Of a stretch of 64,000 nt of DNA, positions 53,722 to 62,974 are shown piece by piece. The position numbers were made by a program, and so were the translations under genes. The DNA comes from Vibrio rumoiensis. Its GTDB lineage: Bacteria; Pseudomonadota; Gammaproteobacteria; Enterobacterales; Vibrionaceae. Numbering within the stretch: the stretch's first letter is position 1; the number at the start of each line of letters is the position of its first letter. The DNA is taken from the NCBI RefSeq assembly GCF_002218045.2, contig NZ_AP018686.1, positions 868,001 to 932,000 on the forward strand, given 5' to 3'. The notes under the pieces were generated by a model. That model was not told the DNA's origin and searched no databases. It worked only from the letters and a program-made list of their open reading frames with translations.

Positions 53722-53999
53722 ACACACTATGAAATCGTTACCATGCTTTATGATGGTAAATTAAACAATCCAGTATTAATGTCAATTAGAACGACAGAAA
53801 ATGAGAAGTTTGTCATAGTTATACTTTTTTGAGCTCTCAATATATAGATGCCTATCACATCAAGTATGCGCTTCACGAAATGAAAACTATTCATTCCTGC
53901 CACCTTTAAAGCATACTGAGTTTGACTTTAGATAAGCCATTCTCTATTTCGGAGATAATTATGAATTTAAGGAATGGTTTAAGCATATTTAAAGAGATG

Positions 54000-54240
54000 G
54001 TATATCCCTCTCCAACGCTATGGCTTGCGATTCGCCTGCAAGGAATGTAATAGGTTTGCCTTCAGCTGCATCAGGACGCCCAACAACAGAAGCAGCAATA
54101 TATTAGCAACCACGTTTTCATGCTCTATGTAGCGGGTTCGATAATAGTTAATCGAACATGGATTTTACCTGTTGTCATAGAATCAAGAATGCCATCTTCG
54201 CCAAGAGATAACTTAATAATCGACTTGTGTTCAAGAGACA
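54000..54240 (-). pseudogene. Remnant of an NAD(P)-dependent 6PGDH/3-hydroxyisobutyrate dehydrogenase-like gene
   Basis: On the minus strand, fragments read LGEDGILDSMTTGKIHV, then TIIEPAT-stop, and after a one-base shift YIAASVVGRPDAAEGK and PITFLAGESQA, all in the order found in beta-hydroxyacid dehydrogenase-like oxidoreductases. Neither the N-terminal dinucleotide-binding region nor the C-terminal helical domain is recognisable. The rest of the 53728-54289 gap has no other evident gene. Confidence 0.7.
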
Positions 54241-54289
54241 GAAGTTGGATGGGGTTGGTTACGCAAAACTACTTTTGGGGAAATATTAA

Positions 54290-54328
54290 AAAAGGCAGCT
54301 GACCAATGTGAAGTGATCGCTGCCTTTT
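54290..54328. terminator. Terminator-like hairpin
   Basis: AAAAGGCAGC (54290-54299) and GCTGCCTTTT (54319-54328). It is about 65 bp past the add stop on the minus strand and could stop transcription from either side. Confidence 0.7.
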
Positions 54329-54393
54329 GGGATGAAGAGTTTATTACTCTCCCGTAGCTCTTTATTACGGTTTTTAATTATACGTAGCGTGCA

Positions 54394-55542
54394 TTACTTA
54401 TAATGTAAACGGCTTTGTAAGCGCGCTTTCAGCGCTCCATCAACCAAACCTGCCGCATGAATTTCGAGATCACGCCAATCTTGCTCGGTAAACGCTTGAT
54501 AAGCTTTTTCTATTAAGCCTTGTTTCACTTCATCCGACACAAACGCCGCTTCTAGTGCACATAAGGTAACATCTAATAATTCAACGCGATTAAAGCCAAA
54601 TACGGTTTCTGCAATGTGATATTCCTTCGCCACATCCGTACCAAATAAACCCGCGTCATCAGTATTAATCGACAAACGCACGCCCTTTTCATATAGACGA
54701 CGCAGAGGATGATTATCAAGCTTTTGCTCAAACTCGGTGACTAGAATTCGGTTACTGGTCGGTGCCACTTCTAATGTGATATTTTCTGCAATCAGCTGTT
54801 CAATCAAAGCATCGTCTTTTATTGCTGCAATACCATGGCCAATGCGTTTTGCACCAAATTTTAAGGCATCACGAATACTTTCAGGGCCACGGATTTCACC
54901 GGCGTGGTAAGACTTAGGCAATGGAATATTATCCACCAACTCATGAACGTAGATGAAATCTTCAAATTCACCCGCCATTTCGTTACCGGCAATATTAAAT
55001 CCAGTCACAACTTCACGCGGATTTTGCGCGATAAAGTCTACACTCAAATCCAAATGCTCTAGGCTTAAATGACGAACCCCACAGCCTTGCAGGCGAGTTT
55101 CTGTACCGTACTCTTCTTTTACTTCATTAATCGCACGCTCAATACCATCCATGAATTCGTGGTATTTATTAGCATTCAACGACACAGTGCCATTACCATC
55201 TTCTTCACAACATAAATGGAAAGCAGAGGTGATCATTTCACAGTAGATCATCCCCTGTTGTGCATTACGGCTTAAGTAGTCTTTCATGATCAAGTAGTAA
55301 TCATCCGCATCACGCACCAAATCAGCAACCACATCATACGCTTTTACAAACTCGCCAAAATCCGTTTCATCATATTGATAACGACCATTTGGAAACTCTG
55401 CTTTGTCATAAGCACCATCGGGATAAAGAAAATCATCAGGCAATGAAACGCCATGTTTTTTAGCCAAGATCAAAGCCATTTCAGGCGTCACAGAACCTTC
55501 AATATGTTCATGCAAAATTACTTTCGGAAGCGTAGCAGTCAT
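54394..55542 (-). CDS. add: Adenosine deaminase family protein
   Basis: A 382-residue amidohydrolase. HEHIEGSVTPEMALILA carries the N-terminal HxH-type metal ligands, KSYHAGEIRGPESIRDAL the conserved His-Ala-Gly-Glu, RIGHGIAA the His, and SINTDDAGLFGTD the Asp pair. It deaminates adenosine to inosine. It is longer than E. coli Add (333) through an extension in the first half (about residues 35-110). It could serve adenine-related substrates; adenosine is the default. It is monocistronic. Confidence 0.83.
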   Translation of the reverse strand: MTATLPKVILHEHIEGSVTPEMALILAKKHGVSLPDDFLYPDGAYDKAEFPNGRYQYDETDFGEFVKAYDVVADLVRDADDYYLIMKDYLSRNAQQGMIYCEMITSAFHLCCEEDGNGTVSLNANKYHEFMDGIERAINEVKEEYGTETRLQGCGVRHLSLEHLDLSVDFIAQNPREVVTGFNIAGNEMAGEFEDFIYVHELVDNIPLPKSYHAGEIRGPESIRDALKFGAKRIGHGIAAIKDDALIEQLIAENITLEVAPTSNRILVTEFEQKLDNHPLRRLYEKGVRLSINTDDAGLFGTDVAKEYHIAETVFGFNRVELLDVTLCALEAAFVSDEVKQGLIEKAYQAFTEQDWRDLEIHAAGLVDGALKARLQSRLHYK

Positions 55543-55684
55543 GATGTTATCTCTATTGATTAATCTATTTATTGCACCTTACCGTTCCATTTTATTAATG
55601 CAACCGTGGAGTATTAAAAGTTACGTACTGAAACACAGCAAACGTTTTCGGTATGCTGTTGAAAGGAGGTCGTACCCTGAATAT

Positions 55685-55716
55685 AAAAAGCTCAGGTATC
55701 ACCACCTGAGCTTTTT
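55685..55716. terminator. Bidirectional rho-independent terminator
   Basis: Perfect 13-bp inverted repeat AAAAAGCTCAGGT (55685-55697) and ACCTGAGCTTTTT (55704-55716) with a 6-base loop, just past the trhO stop. Confidence 0.9.
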
Positions 55717-55742
55717 AATCCGCCATTATTTACACTGTAAAA

Positions 55743-56726
55743 TCAGCGCTTAGATTGACGTTGCTGTGCTTTCTTCTGAAGCTTTAATTGACGCTTTTGC
55801 TCCATCTGTTTAACTGCATCGCCGCCAACATGTTCTTCACCGCGTTGCTTTGCTAATTGCACTTGTTTCTCACGTTCACGAAAGCGTTCAATCTGTTCAT
55901 CAGAATGGGTGCCAAAACACTTCGGGCAACTCACCCCTTGTTCAAATTTATCATTTTGTTTATCTAGTTCGGTTATCGGTAAACGACAGGCATTACAAAG
56001 CTCGTATTCACTTTTTTCTAATTGATGGTTGACCGCCACTCGCCCATCAAAAACATAACAATCGCCTTTCCATAAGCTGTCTTCTTCTGGCACTTCTTCT
56101 AAATACTTTAGAATACCGCCTTCAAGATGGTACACCTCATCGAAGCCTTGTTCTTTCAAATACGCTGTAGATTTTTCACAACGGATGCCACCAGTACAAA
56201 ACATCGCCACTTTCTTATGCTTTTCAGGGTCGAGATTCTCTTTTACATAGTCGGGAAATTCTCGGAACGTCTCGGTATTCGGGTTAACCGCACGCTCAAA
56301 GGTGCCGAGTTCGATTTCATAATCATTACGAGTATCCACCACAAACACTTCCGGATCGGCAATCAAACTATTCCAATCTTGTGGCTTCACGTAGGTTCCA
56401 ACAACCTGTTTTGGGTCAATGCCTTCTACGCCCATAGTGACGATTTCTTTCTTTAATTTCACTTTAGAACGATTGAATGGCATTTCTTGGTGATAAGACT
56501 CTTTATAGTTAATGTCGGCCAAGCGAACATCTTGCTTAAACCAATCGAGTAGAGCATCAATCCCTTCGCGAGATGCCGCAACCGTGCCATTAATCCCTTC
56601 ATGAGCCAATAATAACGTACCGCGAATAGCATGCTTTTCCATCAATTCTAATAATGGGGATTGCAACGATTGATGATCTTTAAGCTCGACAAACTTATAC
56701 AGAGCACAGACAACAAATTGACTCAT
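55743..56726 (-). CDS. trhO: tRNA uridine-34 hydroxylase (rhodanese-fold, YceA family)
   Basis: A 327-residue protein from the ATG of MSQFVVCALYKFVEL (56724-56726), with AAGGA seven bases upstream. An N-terminal acylphosphatase-like domain (HEGINGTVAASREGI) is followed by a rhodanese domain whose loop MFCTGGIRCEKS holds catalytic C177 and C183, and a C-terminal Cys4 zinc-like region (CNACRLPI and CPKCFG). TrhO hydroxylates U34 of tRNAs on the way to cmo5U/mo5U. It ends in a basic tail. Confidence 0.92.
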   Translation of the reverse strand: MSQFVVCALYKFVELKDHQSLQSPLLELMEKHAIRGTLLLAHEGINGTVAASREGIDALLDWFKQDVRLADINYKESYHQEMPFNRSKVKLKKEIVTMGVEGIDPKQVVGTYVKPQDWNSLIADPEVFVVDTRNDYEIELGTFERAVNPNTETFREFPDYVKENLDPEKHKKVAMFCTGGIRCEKSTAYLKEQGFDEVYHLEGGILKYLEEVPEEDSLWKGDCYVFDGRVAVNHQLEKSEYELCNACRLPITELDKQNDKFEQGVSCPKCFGTHSDEQIERFREREKQVQLAKQRGEEHVGGDAVKQMEQKRQLKLQKKAQQRQSKR

Positions 56727-57012
56727 GGAATTCCTTAAATAACAAAATAGATACAATTTGGTCGCATTGTACTTGAGAAAGATAACAACAAATACTTACA
56801 GTTTATAAGTCTATTGTGTAATTAATAGCCCATTCTTGTCATAAAGCGAATTGAAAGTAAATTCGCAGTCATGAGTTGTTATAAATCGGTTAATTTCATC
56901 GACTTAACATCGTAATTATTTATAAATAGGCTAGAGTTAATTGGTACACAACATTTAGAAAATAATTTTTTTGAGATTTCCCCTTACATATCTCACACAT
57001 TAAGGAGTGAAT

Positions 57013-57435
57013 ATGACTAAAACAAATTGGTTGAAACCATTCGCAGTAGCCTCTTTTTTCACATTAGCGCTTGCCGCTTGCGATAATAACACTGCTGATA
57101 AGGCCGAAGAAAAAGTCGATACTGCTGTCGAGCAAACTCAGCAAATGGCTGATGATGCAGGCCAAAAAGTTGACGAAATGGCAACCGATGTAAAAGAGTC
57201 AGCCTCTGAAGCTTCTGACCAAATGGGAGAACAACTTGATCAAGCCGGTGACGCGATGTCTGATCAAGCCGATGCTGCCGCTGATAAAGTCGACCAAATG
57301 GCTGATGACATGTCTGATAGCGCCAATGATGCTCAAGATTCGATGGATGACATGGCAACTGACGCAGGTAACGCGATTGAAGACAAATGCGAAGACATTA
57401 AAGAAGGTGTTAACGCTGAAGATACGGACTGTTAA
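57013..57435 (+). CDS. Small lipoprotein with an acidic heptad/undecad-repeat helix
   Basis: A 140-residue protein with a lipoprotein signal (LALAAC, lipidated Cys at about residue 22). The mature chain is almost entirely Asp/Ala/Gln/Met/Lys repeats (for example DQMGEQLDQAGDAMSDQ, DKVDQMADDMSD), predicted as one long amphipathic helix or coiled coil. The ATG at 57013 has AAGGAG five bases upstream; GTG 57007 overlaps that site. Two cysteines near the C-terminus (EDKCEDIKE and the last residue) could pair. The function is unknown; similarity to envelope stress or Lpp-like spacer proteins is only compositional. Confidence 0.78.
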   Translation: MTKTNWLKPFAVASFFTLALAACDNNTADKAEEKVDTAVEQTQQMADDAGQKVDEMATDVKESASEASDQMGEQLDQAGDAMSDQADAAADKVDQMADDMSDSANDAQDSMDDMATDAGNAIEDKCEDIKEGVNAEDTDC

Positions 57436-57485
57436 TCACTCTCAAGTGAATAAATCGTTCTTTTAAATCCCCCCTAGGGATCAAC

Positions 57486-57520
57486 AAAGCCACTGAATGC
57501 TCTAGCATCAGTGGCTTTTT
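57486..57520 (+). terminator. Rho-independent terminator of the lipoprotein gene
   Basis: AAAGCCACTGA (57486-57496) pairs with TCAGTGGCTTT, with ATGC/GCAT extending the stem inside (one bulged A), ending in TTTTT at 57520. Confidence 0.85.
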
Positions 57521-57526
57521 AGTATT

Positions 57527-57654
57527 TATACCCGTCGTACTTGAAGCTGCAGCTTTGTTGCCGGCTTTCATTCGCCCCAATCACATAGGCAAGCTATGCT
57601 CATGGGGCCTCATTCACTTGTCGCCTCACGGCAACTCCAATTACTTTGGGTATA
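57527..57654. repeat. Full-length ERIC element (128 bp)
   Basis: Runs from TATACCC (57527-57533) to GGGTATA (57648-57654). It contains the ERIC landmarks: GTCGTACTTGAAGCTGCAGC near the left end, a central CGCCCCAATCACATAG...CTCATGGGG dyad, and GCAACTCCAATTACTTTGGG at the right. It sits between the lipoprotein terminator and the astE stop (20 bp away), so it may be transcribed at the end of the ast mRNA. Confidence 0.85.
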
Positions 57655-57673
57655 TAAATCAGAAACACAACTG

Positions 57674-58675
57674 TTATTGGAAAATTGCGTCTTGCTCAGT
57701 CTCCACCAACATCAACCCTGCCCTCAACCCCGGCCGAACATTAGGGTTAGGAAACAATACCCACTCCCTCGGTTGCTCAACTCGGTAGGTGATATCGCCA
57801 TCAATCGCTAATACTTCTCCTTGTTCAAAAGCGGTAAAGTTTTTCACTTCATCACTAAAGTGCATTTCAAAATTTTCAGATAGTTTGGTTAATTGCTGCG
57901 AAACTTGATACACCTTTAACGCCACGTTCGTTGGTGGTGATTGTGGTAAACCTTGGCTCACCAATTGTCTTAACCCATTATTGATGCCTAAAAATTGTGA
58001 TAGGTCGTTTTGCCCAAAAGGTCTCGCTTTACCCAGCTCTAAAGTGCAACTATCTGCCCCACAATACTCACTTGAATAATAAGAGAACGTAGCACTCGGC
58101 GCTTGATTTAATACGATGGCTTCAACCTCTGCACTCGATAACCAATCGCACATTTGTCGGCTATATTTCTCATTCTCTTTATACGGTAATAATGCGAAAC
58201 GCACATGATGAGACTCACGAATAGCAGTATGCAAGTCAAAGTGGAGCTTGCGACCGGCGGCAGATTCAAAAAACTGAGCGGTTAATGCTTCAAGCTGCTG
58301 AGCTCTTAATGTTTCTGCGCAGATTGGATAATTTTGATGGTGCTGACTAAATAAACGATTCAAATCGATATCGTTATAACGCTCACCATTACGCATTGCT
58401 GCTGGATTACCCAACATCAACATCAGTTTTACATTGAGTTTTATCCTACTATTGAGCAAGTCATCCACTAGCTGATCGAGCAATTCTATCGGTGCGGTTT
58501 CATTACCATGTACACCAGCAGATAGCAGAACATGCTCTAAATGATTCACCTCATCTTTTCTTGGCTCAATCACCATAACGCCATGGTCAAGCCAGTGCCA
58601 ATTAATCGCCCCTATCGTTCCACTCGTGATAAGAGGCGCATGCTGCTTTAAGGTACTTGTAAGAAAGTTATCCAT
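57674..58675 (-). CDS. astE: Succinylglutamate desuccinylase
   Basis: A 333-residue zinc-dependent M14-like amidohydrolase. SAGVHGNETAPIELLD supplies the metal His and Glu, and KLHFDLHTAIRESHH the third ligand. It splits succinylglutamate to succinate and glutamate, the last step of the arginine succinyltransferase pathway. It is the last gene of astA-D-B-E, 17 bp after astB. Confidence 0.93.
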   Translation of the reverse strand: MDNFLTSTLKQHAPLITSGTIGAINWHWLDHGVMVIEPRKDEVNHLEHVLLSAGVHGNETAPIELLDQLVDDLLNSRIKLNVKLMLMLGNPAAMRNGERYNDIDLNRLFSQHHQNYPICAETLRAQQLEALTAQFFESAAGRKLHFDLHTAIRESHHVRFALLPYKENEKYSRQMCDWLSSAEVEAIVLNQAPSATFSYYSSEYCGADSCTLELGKARPFGQNDLSQFLGINNGLRQLVSQGLPQSPPTNVALKVYQVSQQLTKLSENFEMHFSDEVKNFTAFEQGEVLAIDGDITYRVEQPREWVLFPNPNVRPGLRAGLMLVETEQDAIFQ

Positions 58676-58692
58676 AACACTTACCTCTTATA

Positions 58693-60033
58693 TTACTGCT
58701 GAAATGGATAAATACTGCCAAGTGCAAGAATTTGCGTCAGCTCATCTAATGCTTGACGGTTTTCATTCAATAATTGTGGATCGGCAAGGTCGCTTTCGCG
58801 TAGTCGGTCGCGATAAAAACGATCAACCCAGGCATTTAAAGTGCTAAACAAGTCATCATTCATCAGCACTTGTGGCGTTACCGCTTGCAGTTCGGCTTCC
58901 GTCAAAACCACACGTTGACGCAGACACGCTGGCCCACCACCATTACGCATACTTTCTCGTAAATCGAACACTTTCACTTCATCAATTGGCCCATTCGAAC
59001 TCATTAATTCCGTTAAATAGTTCCACACATTGGTGTTTTGACGCGACTCTTCCGGCACCACCAGCATCATCTTGCCATTTGGCTTAGTGAGTAACTGACT
59101 GTTAAATAAATACGTATTAACGGCATCTTGCACCGAGACTTGCTCTGTCGGGACTTCAATGGGAATAAAGTCCGTTTGTTGTAATGCCAATTTGTTCCTG
59201 ATCTCATCAAAAGCCGCGCTCTGATTCAAAAAGGCTTGATCATGATGAAACAGCACATTGCCATTACTTACAGCAATGACATCATTATGAAACACGCCCT
59301 GATCAATCACTTCTGGGTTTTGCTGCACAAATACCGTTTGTTGTTCAGGTAGGCCATGTAACCTGGCTACGGCTTGACTCGCTTCTAATGTTTGCCGCGC
59401 AGGAAAGCGAGTCGGTTCAACTTGCCCACCGTAGGCTTGCCTACCATACACAAACACTTCAACACCTTTCGCGCCATATTCACGACATAAACGATTATGG
59501 TTGGCCGCACCTTCATCGCCCATTACCGACTGTTGTGGCAAAGCATCGTGATGAGCAAAATAGTGATCATTGTTAAACATTGCACGAAGTGTCGCACTGG
59601 TGGTATCCGCTTCAATCGCGCGGTGGAATTTATTGTTTAGATTGGCGACCGTGAAATGCGCTCGACCATCAGCGGTATCAGCCGACGGAGACATAGTGGC
59701 AGCATTAGCCGTCCACATAGAAGATGCCGAACTGACTGCCGATAATAATTTAGGCGCTTGTTTAGCAACATTGGCAAGTATTTGTTCATCGCTGCCGCTA
59801 AAACCAAGCTGTCTTAATACCGGAATATGCGGACGCTCTTGTGGGGGCAATACTCCTTGCTTAAAGCCCATATCACTCAAGGCTTTCATTTTTAACAAGC
59901 CTTGTTTCGCCGCCAGTTTAGGATTAGATACCGCACTTTGGTTACTGGTGGACGCCACGTTACCAAATGACAGCCCAGCATAATGGTGAGTCAGCCCGAC
60001 TAAACCATCAAAATTGACTTCATAAGCTTTCAT
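58693..60033 (-). CDS. astB: N-succinylarginine dihydrolase
   Basis: A 446-residue enzyme (E. coli AstB 447) from the ATG of MKAYEVNFDGLVGLTHHYAG (60031-60033), with AAGGAAG upstream. Amidinotransferase-fold signatures include SASSMWTANAATMSPSAD, YFAHHDALP and the nucleophile region MRNGGGPACLRQRV. It converts succinylarginine to succinylornithine, CO2 and ammonia. Confidence 0.95.
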   Translation of the reverse strand: MKAYEVNFDGLVGLTHHYAGLSFGNVASTSNQSAVSNPKLAAKQGLLKMKALSDMGFKQGVLPPQERPHIPVLRQLGFSGSDEQILANVAKQAPKLLSAVSSASSMWTANAATMSPSADTADGRAHFTVANLNNKFHRAIEADTTSATLRAMFNNDHYFAHHDALPQQSVMGDEGAANHNRLCREYGAKGVEVFVYGRQAYGGQVEPTRFPARQTLEASQAVARLHGLPEQQTVFVQQNPEVIDQGVFHNDVIAVSNGNVLFHHDQAFLNQSAAFDEIRNKLALQQTDFIPIEVPTEQVSVQDAVNTYLFNSQLLTKPNGKMMLVVPEESRQNTNVWNYLTELMSSNGPIDEVKVFDLRESMRNGGGPACLRQRVVLTEAELQAVTPQVLMNDDLFSTLNAWVDRFYRDRLRESDLADPQLLNENRQALDELTQILALGSIYPFQQ

Positions 60034-60043
60034 ATTCACTTCC

Positions 60044-61516
60044 TTACCCAAACGTTAAACCGGGAGATAATTGCTCAGGTAAAGCAATGTTGTCACTTTC
60101 AAGTGATGCCATTGGCCATGCACAATAATCCGCAGCGTAATAAGCACTTGGACGATGATTTCCTGAAGCCCCAGTCCCGCCAAATGGCGCAGCACTTGAA
60201 GCCCCCGTTAATGGCTTGTTCCAATTGACAATACCGGCACGAGATTCAATTAATAATTGTTCATAATGCTCTCGATTTGGTGAGATTAAGCCCATCGATA
60301 AACCATAACGCGTGTTATTGGCGATCTGCAGTGCTTGGTCAAAATCTTGGTAACGAATAATGGTCAGTAATGGGCCGAAATGCTCTTCATCGGCAATCCC
60401 TTCTACACCAGTAATTTCCATGATCCCCGGAGTCAATAGCGCAGCTTGATCATCAACTTGAGTCATTTCGAGTAACGACGTTGCACCTTTATCTAACAGA
60501 TCTTGTTGAGCTGCGAGTAATTGTTTCGCTGCATGCAGGGAAATCACACTGCCCATAAACGGCGCAGGTTCAGCATTCCACTCACCAACGCGAATACCTT
60601 TACTCACTTCAACTAAGCGCTGAATAAAGGCATCCCCTTGAGTACCTTGTTTCACCAATAAACGACGAGCACAAGTACAACGTTGACCTGCCGAAATAAA
60701 GGCGGATTGAATAGTTAAATGCACCGCGGCATCGATATCTTCAATGTCTTCCACAATTAAAGCGTTATTACCGCCCATTTCGAGTGCCAACACTTTCTCT
60801 GGCTGACCAGCCAATTGGCGATGTAAGTGATAGCCCGTATTAGCACTACCAGTAAACAATAAACCATCAGTGCCGTTATGTGAGGCTAAGGCTTCACCGG
60901 TGGTTCGACCGCCTTGTACTAGGTTAATCACGCCATCAGGCAAGCCCGCTTTTACCCACAGTTTTAACGTTTCTTCGGCTGTCCAAGGGGTTAATTCACT
61001 TGGTTTAAATACAATCGTATTGCCCGCTAATAACGCAGGAACGATGTGCCCATTCGGCAAATGCCCTGGGAAATTATAAGGACCAAATACCGCCAACACA
61101 CCATGTGGACGATGGCGCAATACTGCCTGTCCATCTGGCATATCCGTCGATTTTTCACCGGTTCTTTCATGGTAGGCTTTCAGGGATATCGCCACTTTAC
61201 CGACCATTGCACCGACTTCGGTTAAGGTTTCCCAATACGGCTTACCGGTTTCTTGTGAGATCACTTCAGCCAAATGCTGTTTGTTTTCACTCAGTAATTG
61301 AGAAAAGGTTTCTAGTAACTCTATGCGTTTTTCAAGTGATGTTCTTGCCCAACGAGGGAAAGCGGCACGCGCGGCATTAATTGCCTTATCTACATCCTCG
61401 GCAGTGGCTTCTTGACCTTGCCAAATCACCGCATTATTCGCTGGATTGGTTTTATCAAATGATTGACCCGTCGCATTACACCATTGGCCATTAATGAATA
61501 AATTTGGATGAGACAT
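60044..61516 (-). CDS. astD: Succinylglutamic semialdehyde dehydrogenase
   Basis: A 490-residue ALDH from the ATG of MSHPNLFINGQWCNATG (61514-61516), with AAGGAG eight bases upstream. Catalytic Cys lies in SAGQRCTCARRLLV and catalytic Glu in LALEMGGNNALIV. It oxidises succinylglutamate semialdehyde to succinylglutamate. Its start overlaps the astA stop by one base (TAATG). A longer frame to 61606 lies inside astA and is unlikely. Confidence 0.95.
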   Translation of the reverse strand: MSHPNLFINGQWCNATGQSFDKTNPANNAVIWQGQEATAEDVDKAINAARAAFPRWARTSLEKRIELLETFSQLLSENKQHLAEVISQETGKPYWETLTEVGAMVGKVAISLKAYHERTGEKSTDMPDGQAVLRHRPHGVLAVFGPYNFPGHLPNGHIVPALLAGNTIVFKPSELTPWTAEETLKLWVKAGLPDGVINLVQGGRTTGEALASHNGTDGLLFTGSANTGYHLHRQLAGQPEKVLALEMGGNNALIVEDIEDIDAAVHLTIQSAFISAGQRCTCARRLLVKQGTQGDAFIQRLVEVSKGIRVGEWNAEPAPFMGSVISLHAAKQLLAAQQDLLDKGATSLLEMTQVDDQAALLTPGIMEITGVEGIADEEHFGPLLTIIRYQDFDQALQIANNTRYGLSMGLISPNREHYEQLLIESRAGIVNWNKPLTGASSAAPFGGTGASGNHRPSAYYAADYCAWPMASLESDNIALPEQLSPGLTFG

Positions 61517-62550
61517 TACGAATTCTCCTTTGGAAATAAAGTAACAGCGCGGATCACATCGCCCGCTTTTACGCCTAGAGCGTCTGCAACATGGGCAGGG
61601 ATACAAATAGATTGAGCTTCAAATGACACTTGCCCTAATACGGCTCGGTAATTTAAGAAGTCTTGATTCGCGAGTAAGTAAGCGGGGCTATCTTGCGATA
61701 GCGCCGGAGATTGAATAGAAACAGGCCACAGTTCACTGTCTCTGACCGCGCGAATATCTTCGATTCGGGCTTCTAGTGTCGGACCGGCGTCGAAGATATC
61801 GACACAACCTTCATATTTCATCCCTTCACTATTTAATATAGCGGCTGCAGGCTCGGTTTGAGGGTGGACTTTACCAACCACGTCTTGCGCTTCTTGAGTT
61901 AAGAATTCAACGTACATCGGATGTTTCGGCATAAGTTCAGCAATAAAGGCTTTTTTACCCATGCCGGATAAATAATCCGCTTCTGCAAAATCCATACTGA
62001 AAAAATGTCGACCTAGGCTTTCCCAAAAGGGTGAGCGGCCTACCTCATCTGAATAACCACGCATTTCAGCGATTAACTTGTCAGAAAAGCGGTCTTGAAA
62101 GCTCGCCATAAATAGAAAGCGCGCTTTAGATAATAAATAACCATTTTGGCTGTGACGATAGTCAGGATCTAAGAAAAGTGTACACAGTTCACTGTAACCA
62201 GTATGGTCATTACTTAGGAAAAGCGTTGGCATGCTGCGATAAACACCCAACTTTTTAGAGGCATGTACGGTCGTACCTACACGGTAGTTATACCAAGGTT
62301 CATCCAGTCCAATGGCAACTTCAATACCACTCACCCCTACTACCTTGTTCAGCTCAGTATCTTCTAAAACAAACAAATAACCTTGTTCTTCAAGTTGAGC
62401 GTGTTGGTGCCAGGTGTTCAGCATGCGCTCAATTCTTTGCTCAACTCGCTCTTCATTTTGTGGTAATGAAGTAAAACCCACGCCCGTTTTACTGGCAAGC
62501 TCTACAATGGCGGCTCGGTCTTCCAATCTGACCGGTCGAATTATCATCAT
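61516..62550 (-). CDS. astA: Arginine N-succinyltransferase
   Basis: A 344-residue AstA. The N-terminal MMIIRPVRLEDRAAIVELA and the blocks TGVGFTSLPQNEERVEQRIE, LCTLFLDPDYRHSQNGYLLSKARF and ELMPKHPMYVEFL are conserved in the family. It transfers succinyl from succinyl-CoA to arginine, the first committed step. Start: ATG at 62548-62550 with AAGGA seven bases upstream; ATG 62545-62547 adjoins it. It is the first gene of the operon here; astC is missing. Confidence 0.94.
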   Translation of the reverse strand: MMIIRPVRLEDRAAIVELASKTGVGFTSLPQNEERVEQRIERMLNTWHQHAQLEEQGYLFVLEDTELNKVVGVSGIEVAIGLDEPWYNYRVGTTVHASKKLGVYRSMPTLFLSNDHTGYSELCTLFLDPDYRHSQNGYLLSKARFLFMASFQDRFSDKLIAEMRGYSDEVGRSPFWESLGRHFFSMDFAEADYLSGMGKKAFIAELMPKHPMYVEFLTQEAQDVVGKVHPQTEPAAAILNSEGMKYEGCVDIFDAGPTLEARIEDIRAVRDSELWPVSIQSPALSQDSPAYLLANQDFLNYRAVLGQVSFEAQSICIPAHVADALGVKAGDVIRAVTLFPKENS

Positions 62551-62842
62551 ATTAATATCCTTGTACTGCCAAAATTCCATTTAAAAATACAATGGTTCTA
62601 GTGTGGTCATTCCTATTTTTATTATCTCTATCTTTAAACGCCTAATTAGTCACAAATATCGCATAAAGAATCAAATGACAAAATATACTCTCTACAAACC
62701 CCTTATTTGCAGAACTTTAAACATATTTATAACATTTTTTATAACTAGGGGAACGGGCAAAACATGATCAAAAACACAGATCAAAACTTTATATTTTTAA
62801 GCGGCAAAGAGAGGATGAAGAAACGCAGAAAGGTAAAGTAGA

Positions 62843-62873
62843 TATTCATTTACAATAAATGAATAAGATTTCA
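62843..62873. promoter_or_regulatory. Candidate ArgR box / inverted repeat upstream of astA
   Basis: TATTCATTTA (62843-62852) and TAAATGAATA (62856-62865) form a perfect 10-bp inverted repeat. Overlapping it, TGAATAAGATTTCA (62860-62873) is close to the ARG-box pattern TGAATNNNNATTCA. It lies about 300 bp before astA; ArgR control of ast genes is known in enterics. Binding is inferred. Confidence 0.4.
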
Positions 62874-62974
62874 TTTATCTATATTAAGACTAAAGCCAAA
62901 TAAAAAAGCTTGCCGGTTATCGGAAATAACAACGCTAAAAACTGAGCACTCTCATTCCAACAACCAAGGAAAGC

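Noticed and set aside
53760..53990. Extension of the oxidoreductase remnant further left
   Set aside because: A few residues look similar to the family C-terminus but no convincing block could be aligned.
56757..57012. Gap between trhO and the lipoprotein gene
   Set aside because: AT-rich promoter-like DNA only; no repeat or gene remnant found.
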